Positions 1 to 5,013 of a DNA stretch of 12,738 nt are shown piece by piece (positions within the stretch are counted from its first letter, which is position 1; every line of letters begins with the position of its first letter). This DNA is from JBBDIO01 sp040880365 (lineage in GTDB: Bacteria > Chloroflexota > Anaerolineae > Caldilineales > Caldilineaceae): assembly GCA_040880365.1 (NCBI GenBank), contig JBBDIO010000252.1, forward strand, positions 1 to 12,738, read 5' to 3'. A model generated the notes under the pieces. The model was not told the DNA's origin. It did no database searches and was given only the letters and a program-made list of their open reading frames with translations. Both the position numbers and the translations under genes were made by a program.

Positions 1-1
1 C

Positions 2-487
2 ACCTATATCTATTTCAGCGAGCGGGGTTTGCAATGGGGCTGGTTGCGCCGGTTTCTGGCCGCCTTGCAGGCGCGCTGGCGCGAGCTGTTCGGCGCCTAT
101 GAATCGTGGCAGGCCACGCGTCTGCGCGACCGGGCCGCGCGCGAAGCAGCCCAGGGCGGCAAGGGACTGGGCGGTTTGCCCGCCTGGTTGCGCCTGCGCA
201 ATCTAACGCCTTCCCAGCAAGTCCGCTATTTCTATCTCTCTACCTTGCAGCGGGCCGCGGGTGCCGGTTTGCCGCGTCGCCCCTCGGAAACGCCTCTGCG
301 CTATGCGCCGCGTTTGGCCCGCTTTATCGAGGAGAAAAATCTGGAACATCCCGATGAAGACGCGGATGTAGAAGAATTGACTGCGGCATTTTTGCGGGTG
401 CGCTATGCCGATGTCAATGTGGATACCGAGGAGTTACCCATCCTCAAACGGGTGTGGGAAAGGCTGCGTCGTTACCTCAGATTGTAA
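2..487 (+). CDS. DUF4129 domain protein, C-terminal part (probable TgpA-like transglutaminase)
   Basis: The reading frame is open from the first bases of the window (T-Y-I-Y-F-S-E-R before the first possible start), so this is the 3' end of a gene that begins upstream; the TTG at 29 is not a credible start. The visible 162 residues are rich in Arg and Trp, then carry a DUF4129 signature: R-Y-F-Y-L-S-T-L-Q-R followed by G-L-P-R-R-P-S-E-T-P and an A-F-L-R-V-R-Y-A-D segment. In known proteins this domain is cytoplasmic and often ends membrane transglutaminase-like proteins (DUF3488/TgpA family), which is the likely identity here; the membrane and catalytic parts lie outside the window. The gene ends 30 bases before the S1 promoter, and no terminator is apparent between them. 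The domain call is fairly sure; the whole-protein identity is inference. Confidence 0.7.
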   Translation, partial: TYIYFSERGLQWGWLRRFLAALQARWRELFGAYESWQATRLRDRAAREAAQGGKGLGGLPAWLRLRNLTPSQQVRYFYLSTLQRAAGAGLPRRPSETPLRYAPRLARFIEEKNLEHPDEDADVEELTAAFLRVRYADVNVDTEELPILKRVWERLRRYLRL

Positions 488-517
488 TTTAGGTGACACT
501 CGTCCAAAAATCTTGCC

Positions 518-546
518 TTGACTGTGCATATTTCCCCTGATATAAT
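518..546 (+). promoter_or_regulatory. sigma70-type promoter of rpsA
   Basis: TTGACT at 518-523 and a perfect TATAAT at 541-546 are separated by exactly 17 bases. Transcription would start near 553, giving a leader of about 50 bases before the S1 start codon. The flanking DNA is AT-rich and lies between two genes on the same strand. Confidence 0.85.
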
Positions 547-605
547 CTTAAACAAGGGATTATCTATCTCCTTAATTTTCCGGCACACTTGGAGCAATTT
601 TGACG

Positions 606-2093
606 ATGGCAGACGCGGATCGATTGAATGCTGAAGCAGACAGCGCAAATGGCGCACATGATGCGAGCGAAGCGCAAGAGGCAGGCAACGCTCAAACTGC
701 TGCGGACCTAGAGCTGTTTGAGCGTTATCTGGAAGAGGACCTGGACTATGACATGCCCGGGCGCGGGGAACTGCGCGAAGGCGTTATTGTCGAGATTCGG
801 CCTGGCGAACTATTGGTCAATGTAGGCAGTAAACGGGATGGGGTTGTGCCCCAGTCCGATTTATCGCGCCTGGATCAGGAGTTTGTCAAAAATCTGACCG
901 AAGGCCAAACGGTTGATGTGGTCGTAAGCCGCCAATCCGACGATGAAGGCGTCTTTTTGTTGAGCATGTCCGACGCGCTGCAGCAGAAGGATTGGATCAC
1001 GGCCCAGGGACTGCTGGAAAACGGTGAGATCTCCAAACACAAGGTTGTGGGATATAACAAGGGCGGGCTGACAGTAGAGTTCAACCATCTGCGCGGCTTT
1101 GTTCCGGCTTCGCATATTGTCGATATGCCGCGCAACCTGAGCGAAGATCAGCGGCGCAATGAACTGGAAAGTCGGATCGGCCAGGAAATGCGCCTGAAGG
1201 TAATTGAAGTGGAGCGCCGTCGCCGTCGACTGGTCATGTCGGAATCTTTGGCCGAACGCGAAGCGCAGGCCGCGCGCCGGGAAGAGCTGTTTGGCACCAT
1301 CAACGTGGGCGATGTCATCCACGGCGAAGTGCGCAGTATGCGCCCCTTTGGCGCCTTTGTGGATATTGGCGGGGCCGACGGTCTGTTGCATGTGAGCGAA
1401 ATCGGTTGGGGTCAGATCAATCATCCGCGTGAAGTTTTGGAAGTGGGCGAAAAGATCGACGTGGAAGTGATTCGGGTCGATTTGGACAATCAGCGGATCG
1501 CCCTGAGCCGCAAGCGTCTGTTGGCGAACCCGTGGGAAACCGTGGAAGATCGCTATAAGGCCGACGAGCTTGTGCCTGTTACCATCACGCGCGTGGTGGA
1601 CTTTGGCGCATTTGCCCAGTTGGAACCGGGCATCGAAGGCTTGATCCACATCAGCGAAGTGGCCGATATTTCGGTGGCGGAACCGCTGAAGACCATTCAG
1701 GTCGGCCAAAAGGTGATGGTCAAGGTGTTGCGTGTGGATGGCAAGCGGCAGCGGGTGGGGCTTAGCCTGCGCCAGGCGCCGCTGGATGCCAACCCCGAAC
1801 TGTGGGCCGCGGCAGAAGCGGCAGAGGCCACGGACGATTCGCCTCAGGTCGATTGGGTCGTAGCCGAACCGGATACGGATACGGATGCAGAAACGGATAC
1901 GGATACATCGGCTGCTGATACCACTGTGGATGACTCTCCAGCTGATAACTCCACAGCGGATGATAGCCCAGAGGCCGCCGTGGATACTCAGACGAGCACA
2001 CCGGACGCCCAGGCGGATGAACCTGTTGCTGATCAGGATGCGCCCGCCCCCGATGCGCCTGCGCCCGAAGAAGACGAGAAACGCGAAGAATAG
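606..2093 (+). CDS. rpsA: 30S ribosomal protein S1 (four S1 domains, acidic tail)
   Basis: S1 binds mRNA on the small ribosomal subunit and helps initiation. The protein (495 aa from ATG 606) has four S1/OB-fold RNA-binding domains at about residues 55-122, 138-215, 233-302 and 319-388. Domains 3 and 4 are the most typical, with P-F-G-A-F-V-D-I then G-L-L-H-V-S-E-I, and D-F-G-A-F-A-Q-L then G-L-I-H-I-S-E-V. Four domains fit the shorter S1 of non-proteobacterial phyla; E. coli has six. An acidic N-terminus (about 50 residues) and a roughly 100-residue Asp/Thr/Ala/Pro C-terminal tail flank the core and look disordered. A GGAG at 591-594 serves either ATG 606 (11-base spacing) or TTG 600 (5-base spacing). 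I chose ATG, but the TTG two codons upstream is possible. It appears to be transcribed alone from the consensus promoter at 518-546. Confidence 0.93.
   Translation: MADADRLNAEADSANGAHDASEAQEAGNAQTAADLELFERYLEEDLDYDMPGRGELREGVIVEIRPGELLVNVGSKRDGVVPQSDLSRLDQEFVKNLTEGQTVDVVVSRQSDDEGVFLLSMSDALQQKDWITAQGLLENGEISKHKVVGYNKGGLTVEFNHLRGFVPASHIVDMPRNLSEDQRRNELESRIGQEMRLKVIEVERRRRRLVMSESLAEREAQAARREELFGTINVGDVIHGEVRSMRPFGAFVDIGGADGLLHVSEIGWGQINHPREVLEVGEKIDVEVIRVDLDNQRIALSRKRLLANPWETVEDRYKADELVPVTITRVVDFGAFAQLEPGIEGLIHISEVADISVAEPLKTIQVGQKVMVKVLRVDGKRQRVGLSLRQAPLDANPELWAAAEAAEATDDSPQVDWVVAEPDTDTDAETDTDTSAADTTVDDSPADNSTADDSPEAAVDTQTSTPDAQADEPVADQDAPAPDAPAPEEDEKREE
1871..1906 (+). repeat. in-frame GGATAC hexanucleotide repeats in the rpsA tail
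   Basis: Six hexamers in a row: GGATAC, GGATAC, GGATGC, AGAAAC, GGATAC, GGATAC. In frame they encode alternating Asp and Thr. Being a multiple of three, gain or loss of units would change tail length without a frameshift. Confidence 0.8.
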
Positions 2094-2125
2094 CGCAGTC
2101 GGCGCACGATTCGCGTGTGACGAGG

Positions 2126-2189
2126 GTAGTTTAACGGATAGAACGTGCGGGGGCGTGCCGGTCGCCGGGGTTCTATCTGGATTGACTAC
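2126..2189 (+). other. long imperfect stem-loop downstream of rpsA
   Basis: Paired blocks, outside to inside: GTAGT (2126-2130) with ACTAC (2185-2189), GGATAGAAC (2136-2144) with GTTCTATCT (2170-2178, one G-U), and GGCG (2152-2155) with CGCC (2163-2166) around a 7-base loop. Internal loops separate the blocks. No T-run follows, so it is not a classical intrinsic terminator. It could be the structured 3' end of the rpsA mRNA or an independent RNA element. The strand is assigned from the neighbouring genes only. Confidence 0.5.
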
Positions 2190-2198
2190 ACTGAATAT

Positions 2199-2245
2199 TT
2201 GAAACTTGAGTCGCCTTGCCGTATACTAAAGTACGTGCAAGGCGA
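2199..2245 (+). promoter_or_regulatory. probable rpsU promoter with inverted repeat around the -10 box
   Basis: TTGAAA at 2199-2204 and TATACT at 2222-2227 are 17 bases apart. A perfect 9-base inverted repeat, TCGCCTTGC (2211-2219) and GCAAGGCGA (2237-2245), brackets the -10 box and the predicted start near 2234, with CGTA/TACG extending the dyad inwards (2220-2223 and 2232-2235). This placement suits a repressor operator. The same bases can fold as a 13-bp hairpin followed by CCCG-TTTGTTTT (2246-2257), so an rpsA terminator is the competing reading. Confidence 0.55.
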
Positions 2246-2436
2246 CCCGTTTGTTTTGAACGCCTGTCAGCGGGATATGATTTTCTCTGGCGGGTCGTGT
2301 TGGATCGTAGCTGGTTGCTGCACCGATAGAGATACTGTATAGATACTGTTCAGGGTGATTTGGGGCGTGTGATTGGCACTTTGTGCCGAATGTACTACCC
2401 CGACGTACTGGCTGGACACATAGATTCGCATTGATG

Positions 2437-2445
2437 GGAGGTGAT
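2437..2445 (+). promoter_or_regulatory. strong ribosome binding site of rpsU
   Basis: GGAGGTGAT matches the anti-Shine-Dalgarno end of 16S rRNA over nine bases and stands five bases before ATG 2451, which fixes the start of rpsU. Other genes in the window have much weaker sites. Confidence 0.9.
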
Positions 2446-2450
2446 TTTTA

Positions 2451-2642
2451 ATGAGCGTCGATTTACGGGCAGGTGAAACCCAGGAAAGTATTCTCAAGCG
2501 GTTTCGCAAAGCCGTAGCCGAAGCGCGTATTTTGCCCATTGTGCGACAGAAGCGTTGGTTTACCTCCAAGAGCGAGGTCAAGCGCATCAAACGCCAAAAG
2601 GCGATTCGCAAATCGCAGCGCGTCGTTCGCCCCCGCACCTAG
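2451..2642 (+). CDS. rpsU: 30S ribosomal protein S21
   Basis: S21 is a small, very basic protein of the 30S subunit platform, near the anti-Shine-Dalgarno end of 16S rRNA. The 63 residues fit the family length. The sequence has the typical order: an N-terminal strand, then E-S-I-L-K-R-F-R-K-A-V, then a V-R-Q-K-R-W-F-T-S-K-S-E segment, then a Lys/Arg-rich helix (R-I-K-R-Q-K-A-I-R-K). The start is decided by the strong Shine-Dalgarno five bases upstream. The gene stands alone, with about 200 bases of leader from the promoter at 2199-2227, which is long for a 63-codon gene and contains small dyads (for example GGCAC-TTT-GTGCC at 2375-2387) and a tandem AGATACTGT repeat (2330-2338 and 2341-2349). 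These may be regulatory, but no known element is recognised. Confidence 0.93.
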   Translation: MSVDLRAGETQESILKRFRKAVAEARILPIVRQKRWFTSKSEVKRIKRQKAIRKSQRVVRPRT

Positions 2643-2649
2643 TACCTGC

Positions 2650-2668
2650 TTAACCACTATCTGGTTAA
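2650..2668 (+). repeat. 7-bp perfect hairpin after rpsU
   Basis: TTAACCA (2650-2656), five-base loop, TGGTTAA (2662-2668), eight bases after the rpsU stop. AT-rich and not followed by a T-run, so at best a weak 3'-end structure. Confidence 0.5.
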
Positions 2669-2705
2669 TGCGTACACGGTAGTTTTCAATCGTTGCTATC
2701 AACCC

Positions 2706-2725
2706 GTAGATATAAGTAGATATAA
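2706..2725 (+). repeat. tandem GTAGATATAA repeat
   Basis: Two perfect adjacent copies of GTAGATATAA (2706-2715 and 2716-2725), one helical turn apart. Each holds -10-like hexamers (TAGATA, TATAAG/TATAAA), but no good -35 sits at the right distance (TTGCTA at 2693 gives 18 bases to TAGATA at 2717). It may be a weak promoter region for infA or a binding site. Confidence 0.4.
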
Positions 2726-2758
2726 ACGGTGTATAGCACGACAGCCGGGCAACGATTT

Positions 2759-2806
2759 GCCTTCTGCATCGTCCCTTTGCGGGGCGGTGTAGAAGGCGTC
2801 TTTATA
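2759..2806 (+). terminator. 17-bp hairpin between rpsU and infA (terminator or attenuator)
   Basis: Bases 2759-2775 pair with 2781-2797 without a single mismatch (three G-U pairs) around the loop TTTGC, followed by GTCTTTATAT. The stem is very stable, but the T-tract is broken. It may end rpsU transcription. If infA is transcribed from the AT-rich repeat just upstream (2706-2725), it would act as an attenuator in the infA leader. Confidence 0.6.
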
Positions 2807-2972
2807 TGGCAGGCGGTGGGTTTTCGCAACTGCGAGGAATCTACTATAGCAGTCATCGCAAATTATTGTGGATTAGAAAATGCGTATAGTCTTGAGTGTG
2901 CCGCCCGGTTGTGTGTAGAGTTTCATCTGCAATCTGGTCTGGTTTGGCAAGGCTACGCTAGAACGAAAGTAC
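2807..2972 (+). other. infA upstream region, no gene seen
   Basis: Non-coding stretch completing the 330-base rpsU-infA interval. TATAGT at 2885-2890 is a possible -10, with only a poor -35 (ATTATT at 2862-2867, 17 bases away). A four-bp TCGC-AACT-GCGA hairpin lies at 2824-2835. No strong Shine-Dalgarno precedes infA. Confidence 0.4.
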
Positions 2973-3191
2973 ATGGCTGAAGAAACAATTACTTTAGAAG
3001 GAAAGATTGTCGATACATTGCCCAATGCGATGTTCCGCGTGGAACTGGAAAATGGGCACAATGTGTTGGCGTATCTTTCGGGCAAGATGCGAAAATATTA
3101 TATTCGTGTGCTGTTGGGCGACAAGGTGAAGGTGGAACTGAGCCCCTATGACCTGACTCGCGGGCGCATTACCTACCGCTTCCGCAACTAA
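2973..3191 (+). CDS. infA: translation initiation factor IF-1
   Basis: IF-1 binds the A site of the 30S subunit during initiation. The 72 residues form one S1-like OB fold of the usual length. The diagnostic order is present: G-K-I-V-D-T-L-P-N-A-M-F-R-V-E-L-E-N-G-H, then L-S-G-K-M-R-K-Y-Y-I-R, then G-D-K-V-K-V-E-L-S-P-Y-D-L-T-R-G-R-I. The ATG at 2973 gives the standard N-terminus M-A-E-E. No good Shine-Dalgarno is visible upstream (A-C-G-A-A-A-G only). In many bacteria infA lies in the large ribosomal protein cluster; here it is alone, between its own leader and tandem terminators. Confidence 0.96.
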   Translation: MAEETITLEGKIVDTLPNAMFRVELENGHNVLAYLSGKMRKYYIRVLLGDKVKVELSPYDLTRGRITYRFRN

Positions 3192-3230
3192 CCAGAGTTG
3201 ATGATCCGGTATTTCGACATGCCGGTCTGG
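3192..3230 (+). other. stem-loop directly after the infA stop
   Basis: CCAGA (3192-3196) pairs with TCTGG (3226-3230), and CCGGTAT (3206-3212) with ATGCCGG (3219-3225, one G-U); a one-sided 9-base bulge separates the two helices. The structure begins on the base after TAA plus one and has no T-run. It is probably a protective 3'-UTR structure upstream of the terminators. Confidence 0.5.
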
Positions 3231-3269
3231 CGGTGGCCCGCAATCTAGCGCACAAATTGTTGACGGTTA

Positions 3270-3295
3270 CGGCTTCCGGTCGTAGCCGGTTTTTT
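3270..3295 (+). terminator. intrinsic terminator 1 of infA
   Basis: CGGCT (3270-3274) and AGCCG (3284-3288) form a short stem, followed by G and six T (3290-3295). Confidence 0.65.
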
Positions 3296-3298
3296 GTT

Positions 3299-3337
3299 GG
3301 GCCGGAATCGGGGAAACGATTCCGGCCTTTTATTTTT
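3299..3337 (+). terminator. intrinsic terminator 2 of infA (strong)
   Basis: A perfect 11-bp stem, GGCCGGAATCG (3300-3310) with CGATTCCGGCC (3317-3327), loop GGGAAA, then TTTTATTTTT (3328-3337). The T-run is only on the + strand, so it stops infA transcription and not the convergent Nudix operon. Confidence 0.92.
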
Positions 3338-3420
3338 CCGCTATCGGGCCGTGCTTTGGCCTAAATTCCGCAACCCCATATGTCGTAGGGCCGGTTGACG
3401 TTCCAACGTGGTGATTCCAC

Positions 3421-3891
3421 TTAGCCGGCGACAAGGGCAATGGCCGCGCGGGCGACTTCCTGTTCGGCGGCGAAGGTCAATTGACCGGGCGCCTCGGCCA
3501 GGGGCACCCACAGCACGCGAAACTGCGCGGCGTCGTGGGGCGGGCGGGGACGTTGCCGATGCGAGCGCAGGCGCATCACAAAGTAATGTTCCTGGCGTCG
3601 ATAGTGATCTGCGCCATAGTCGAACTCCACGGTCCGCACACCCAGATCGGCCACAATTTCCAGATCTTCATAGCCCGTTTCTTCGGCAACTTCGCGCAGG
3701 GCTGCGCTTTCCGCGGTTTCGCCGGGGTCAATATGGCCTTTGGGCAGGCGAATTTCCTGGCGCGTCGGGCGATCCAGAATCAACATGCGCGCCTGTGCGC
3801 GGCCTGTCCCTTCCGTTTGAACGCCTTCAATCTGGGCGTCTTCGATTACGACACCACCGCCAGTTGCATATTCAATTAAAGCCATGCGCAT
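3421..3891 (-). CDS. Nudix hydrolase
   Basis: Nudix enzymes cleave a nucleoside diphosphate linked to another group, using Mg2+ or Mn2+. This 156-aa protein is of single-domain size and has a complete Nudix box at residues 52-74: G52, five residues, E58, seven residues, then R66-E67-V68-A-E70-E71-T-G73-Y74. The preceding L-P-K-G-H-I-D-P-G-E-T resembles MutT/Ap4A-hydrolase-like members, but the substrate cannot be told from sequence. A short acidic insertion (residues 17-30) follows the first strand. The start (ATG at 3891) is only three bases after the stop of the metalloregulator gene, so the two are cotranscribed and probably translationally coupled; a second ATG two codons later (3885) is an alternative. 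No terminator with a T-run on this strand is visible downstream. Confidence 0.9.
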   Translation of the reverse strand: MRMALIEYATGGGVVIEDAQIEGVQTEGTGRAQARMLILDRPTRQEIRLPKGHIDPGETAESAALREVAEETGYEDLEIVADLGVRTVEFDYGADHYRRQEHYFVMRLRSHRQRPRPPHDAAQFRVLWVPLAEAPGQLTFAAEQEVARAAIALVAG

Positions 3892-3894
3892 TTT

Positions 3895-4806
3895 TCATTC
3901 TGTATGGGCCAGCGCAACTGTCGATTGAGATGTCGATGCAGTTGTGGGTTGGGTGGGCGTTTGCAGGACGAGAAAGAGCTTTTCCGCCAGTTCGGCACCC
4001 AGAATCTGGGTGAGGGCTGGTTTTGCTTCATGGCCGTTTTGCGAGAGCGCAGACGCAGGCGCGGCTGAGGATGCTACGGGGTGATCGTGGGTGCCGTTGG
4101 CATGTGTACTATTGTGCTGCGTGCCGTTGTGCTGTGTGCCGTTGGCGTGCCCCGCGGACAGGAGTGGCCCATGGGGAGGTTGGGACTGTTGCGGGCGCAG
4201 TTCCAATGTAATCGGCCCGTTGAACGGCGCGACATCGACGACATGCACATGACAGCCCGGCTCCAGTTTGAGCTGGCTCAGATAGCGCAATACGCTGGCA
4301 TCGCGGCTGGCGACCCGGCGCAAAATCCCCTGCGCGCCTGCTTCCAGCGCGGGAACTGCGACTAGCGTTTCTGTGGGCAGGCTGCCATCGGCCCGCGGAA
4401 TGGGGTCGCCGTGGGGGCAATGGGTGGGGTAGCCGCACAGCGCATCCATGCGTTCTTCAAATTCCTGGCTGATAGAATGTTCCAGCCGGTGTGCTTCGGC
4501 TTCTACCTGATCCCAGGTGAAGCCCATGATCTGGATCAGAAACACTTCTAGCAGACGATGGCGGCGCAGGAGTTGGAGGGACGCCAATGTGCCTTGCGGG
4601 GTCAGGGTGATCCCGTCTACGTTCGAGCGTTCGGCAAAACCCGAATCTTCCAGCCGTTTGAGCATACTGCTGGCCGCAGGCAGTGATACATACATGGCTT
4701 CGGCAATGGCGGTCGTGGTGACGCGCTCGTTCACCTCTGCCAATTGATAAATTACTGCCAGATATTCCAACATGCCATCGGTTGTTAGCCCACAAAAAGT
4801 ACGCAT
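3895..4806 (-). CDS. DtxR/MntR-family metal-dependent transcription regulator with His-rich insertion
   Basis: Regulators of this family repress metal-uptake genes when bound to Fe2+ or Mn2+. Residues 8-75 form the winged helix-turn-helix (A-I-A-E-A-M-Y-V-S-L-P-A-A-S-S-M-L-K-R-L). Residues 76-140 are the metal-binding and dimerisation domain, with H83-R-L-L-E87 and H106-R-L-E109-H110 at the positions of known ligands; the DtxR Cys/MntR Glu position is His106, and Glu14 falls where DtxR has Met10. Residues 144-280 form a FeoA/SH3-like domain, but it is split: between L-E-L-R-P (about 204) and T-Q-I-L-G-A-E-L-A-E-K (266) lies an insertion of about 60 residues rich in His, Asn, Gly and Thr, with six His in residues 220-242. 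The total of 303 aa is longer than the usual 140-230. The start ATG has a weak AGGG site. It heads a two-gene operon with the Nudix gene. The metal and targets are unknown. Confidence 0.88.
   Translation of the reverse strand: MRTFCGLTTDGMLEYLAVIYQLAEVNERVTTTAIAEAMYVSLPAASSMLKRLEDSGFAERSNVDGITLTPQGTLASLQLLRRHRLLEVFLIQIMGFTWDQVEAEAHRLEHSISQEFEERMDALCGYPTHCPHGDPIPRADGSLPTETLVAVPALEAGAQGILRRVASRDASVLRYLSQLKLEPGCHVHVVDVAPFNGPITLELRPQQSQPPHGPLLSAGHANGTQHNGTQHNSTHANGTHDHPVASSAAPASALSQNGHEAKPALTQILGAELAEKLFLVLQTPTQPTTASTSQSTVALAHTE
4092..4151 (-). repeat. 15-bp degenerate tandem repeat encoding the His/Asn-rich linker
   Basis: On the + strand the repeated core is GTGCCGTTG followed by TGCTGT/GCATGT variants, about four copies with a 15-base period. 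On the coding strand each unit encodes H-(N/A)-(G/S)-T-(Q/H). Unit number could vary without shifting the frame. Confidence 0.65.
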
Positions 4807-4818
4807 TCAGTTGACCCT

Positions 4819-4846
4819 AATTTTTATCAAATTCGTGAGAATAATT
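4819..4846 (-). promoter_or_regulatory. candidate operator of the DtxR-family gene
   Basis: Imperfect palindrome AATTTTTATC (4819-4828), eight bases, GAGAATAATT (4837-4846); eight of ten positions are complementary. It covers the predicted transcript start (about 4846) to +28. This place fits autorepression by the regulator, whose family binds AT-rich dyads. Binding is inferred from position and symmetry. Confidence 0.45.
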
Positions 4847-4852
4847 GGTCGG

Positions 4853-4882
4853 ATTATATAGTGTATGACCCAGGTGTGTCAA
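4853..4882 (-). promoter_or_regulatory. consensus sigma70 promoter of the metalloregulator-Nudix operon
   Basis: Read on the - strand: TTGACA (4882-4877), 18-base spacer, TATAAT (4858-4853). Both hexamers are perfect. It lies about 50 bases upstream of the regulator's ATG, in the divergent intergenic region shared with rsmG. Confidence 0.88.
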
Positions 4883-4978
4883 TCTTGCGGCGTGGCAGGC
4901 GGGCATTTGGTCTGCGGGTTTTCAGGTTTCTGTGCCGATTGTGCCGTGCCAGTTGCGCGAGTGCGAGGATGTGCCAGG

Positions 4979-5007
4979 CTGTCAATTTTGGGCACCGCGA
5001 GTACAAT
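4979..5007 (+). promoter_or_regulatory. probable rsmG promoter
   Basis: CTGTCA (4979-4984, 4 of 6 consensus) and TACAAT (5002-5007, 5 of 6) with a 17-base spacer. The predicted start falls at about 5014, the first base of the rsmG ATG. A GTGCC (4971-4975)/GGCAC (4991-4995) dyad flanks the -35 box. Confidence 0.55.
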
Positions 5008-5013
5008 AGCGCT

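Noticed and set aside
861..1709. 282-codon frame on the - strand inside rpsA
   Set aside because: Antisense shadow of the clearly identified S1 domains; His/Gln-rich composition typical of such frames.
2126..2200. Possible tRNA gene (D-arm-like TAGTTTAACGGATAGAAC and a CGGGGTTC segment)
   Set aside because: No acceptor stem, no 5-bp anticodon stem with U33, and the T-stem does not pair; the two halves pair with each other instead.
2729..2980. 83-codon open frame before infA
   Set aside because: It runs through a 17-bp hairpin and into the infA start, has no ribosome-binding site and no recognisable domain.
4861..5013. Upstream GTG start of rsmG
   Set aside because: The extra 51 codons cover the rsmG promoter and part of the divergent promoter and give an Arg/Cys-rich sequence unlike RsmG.
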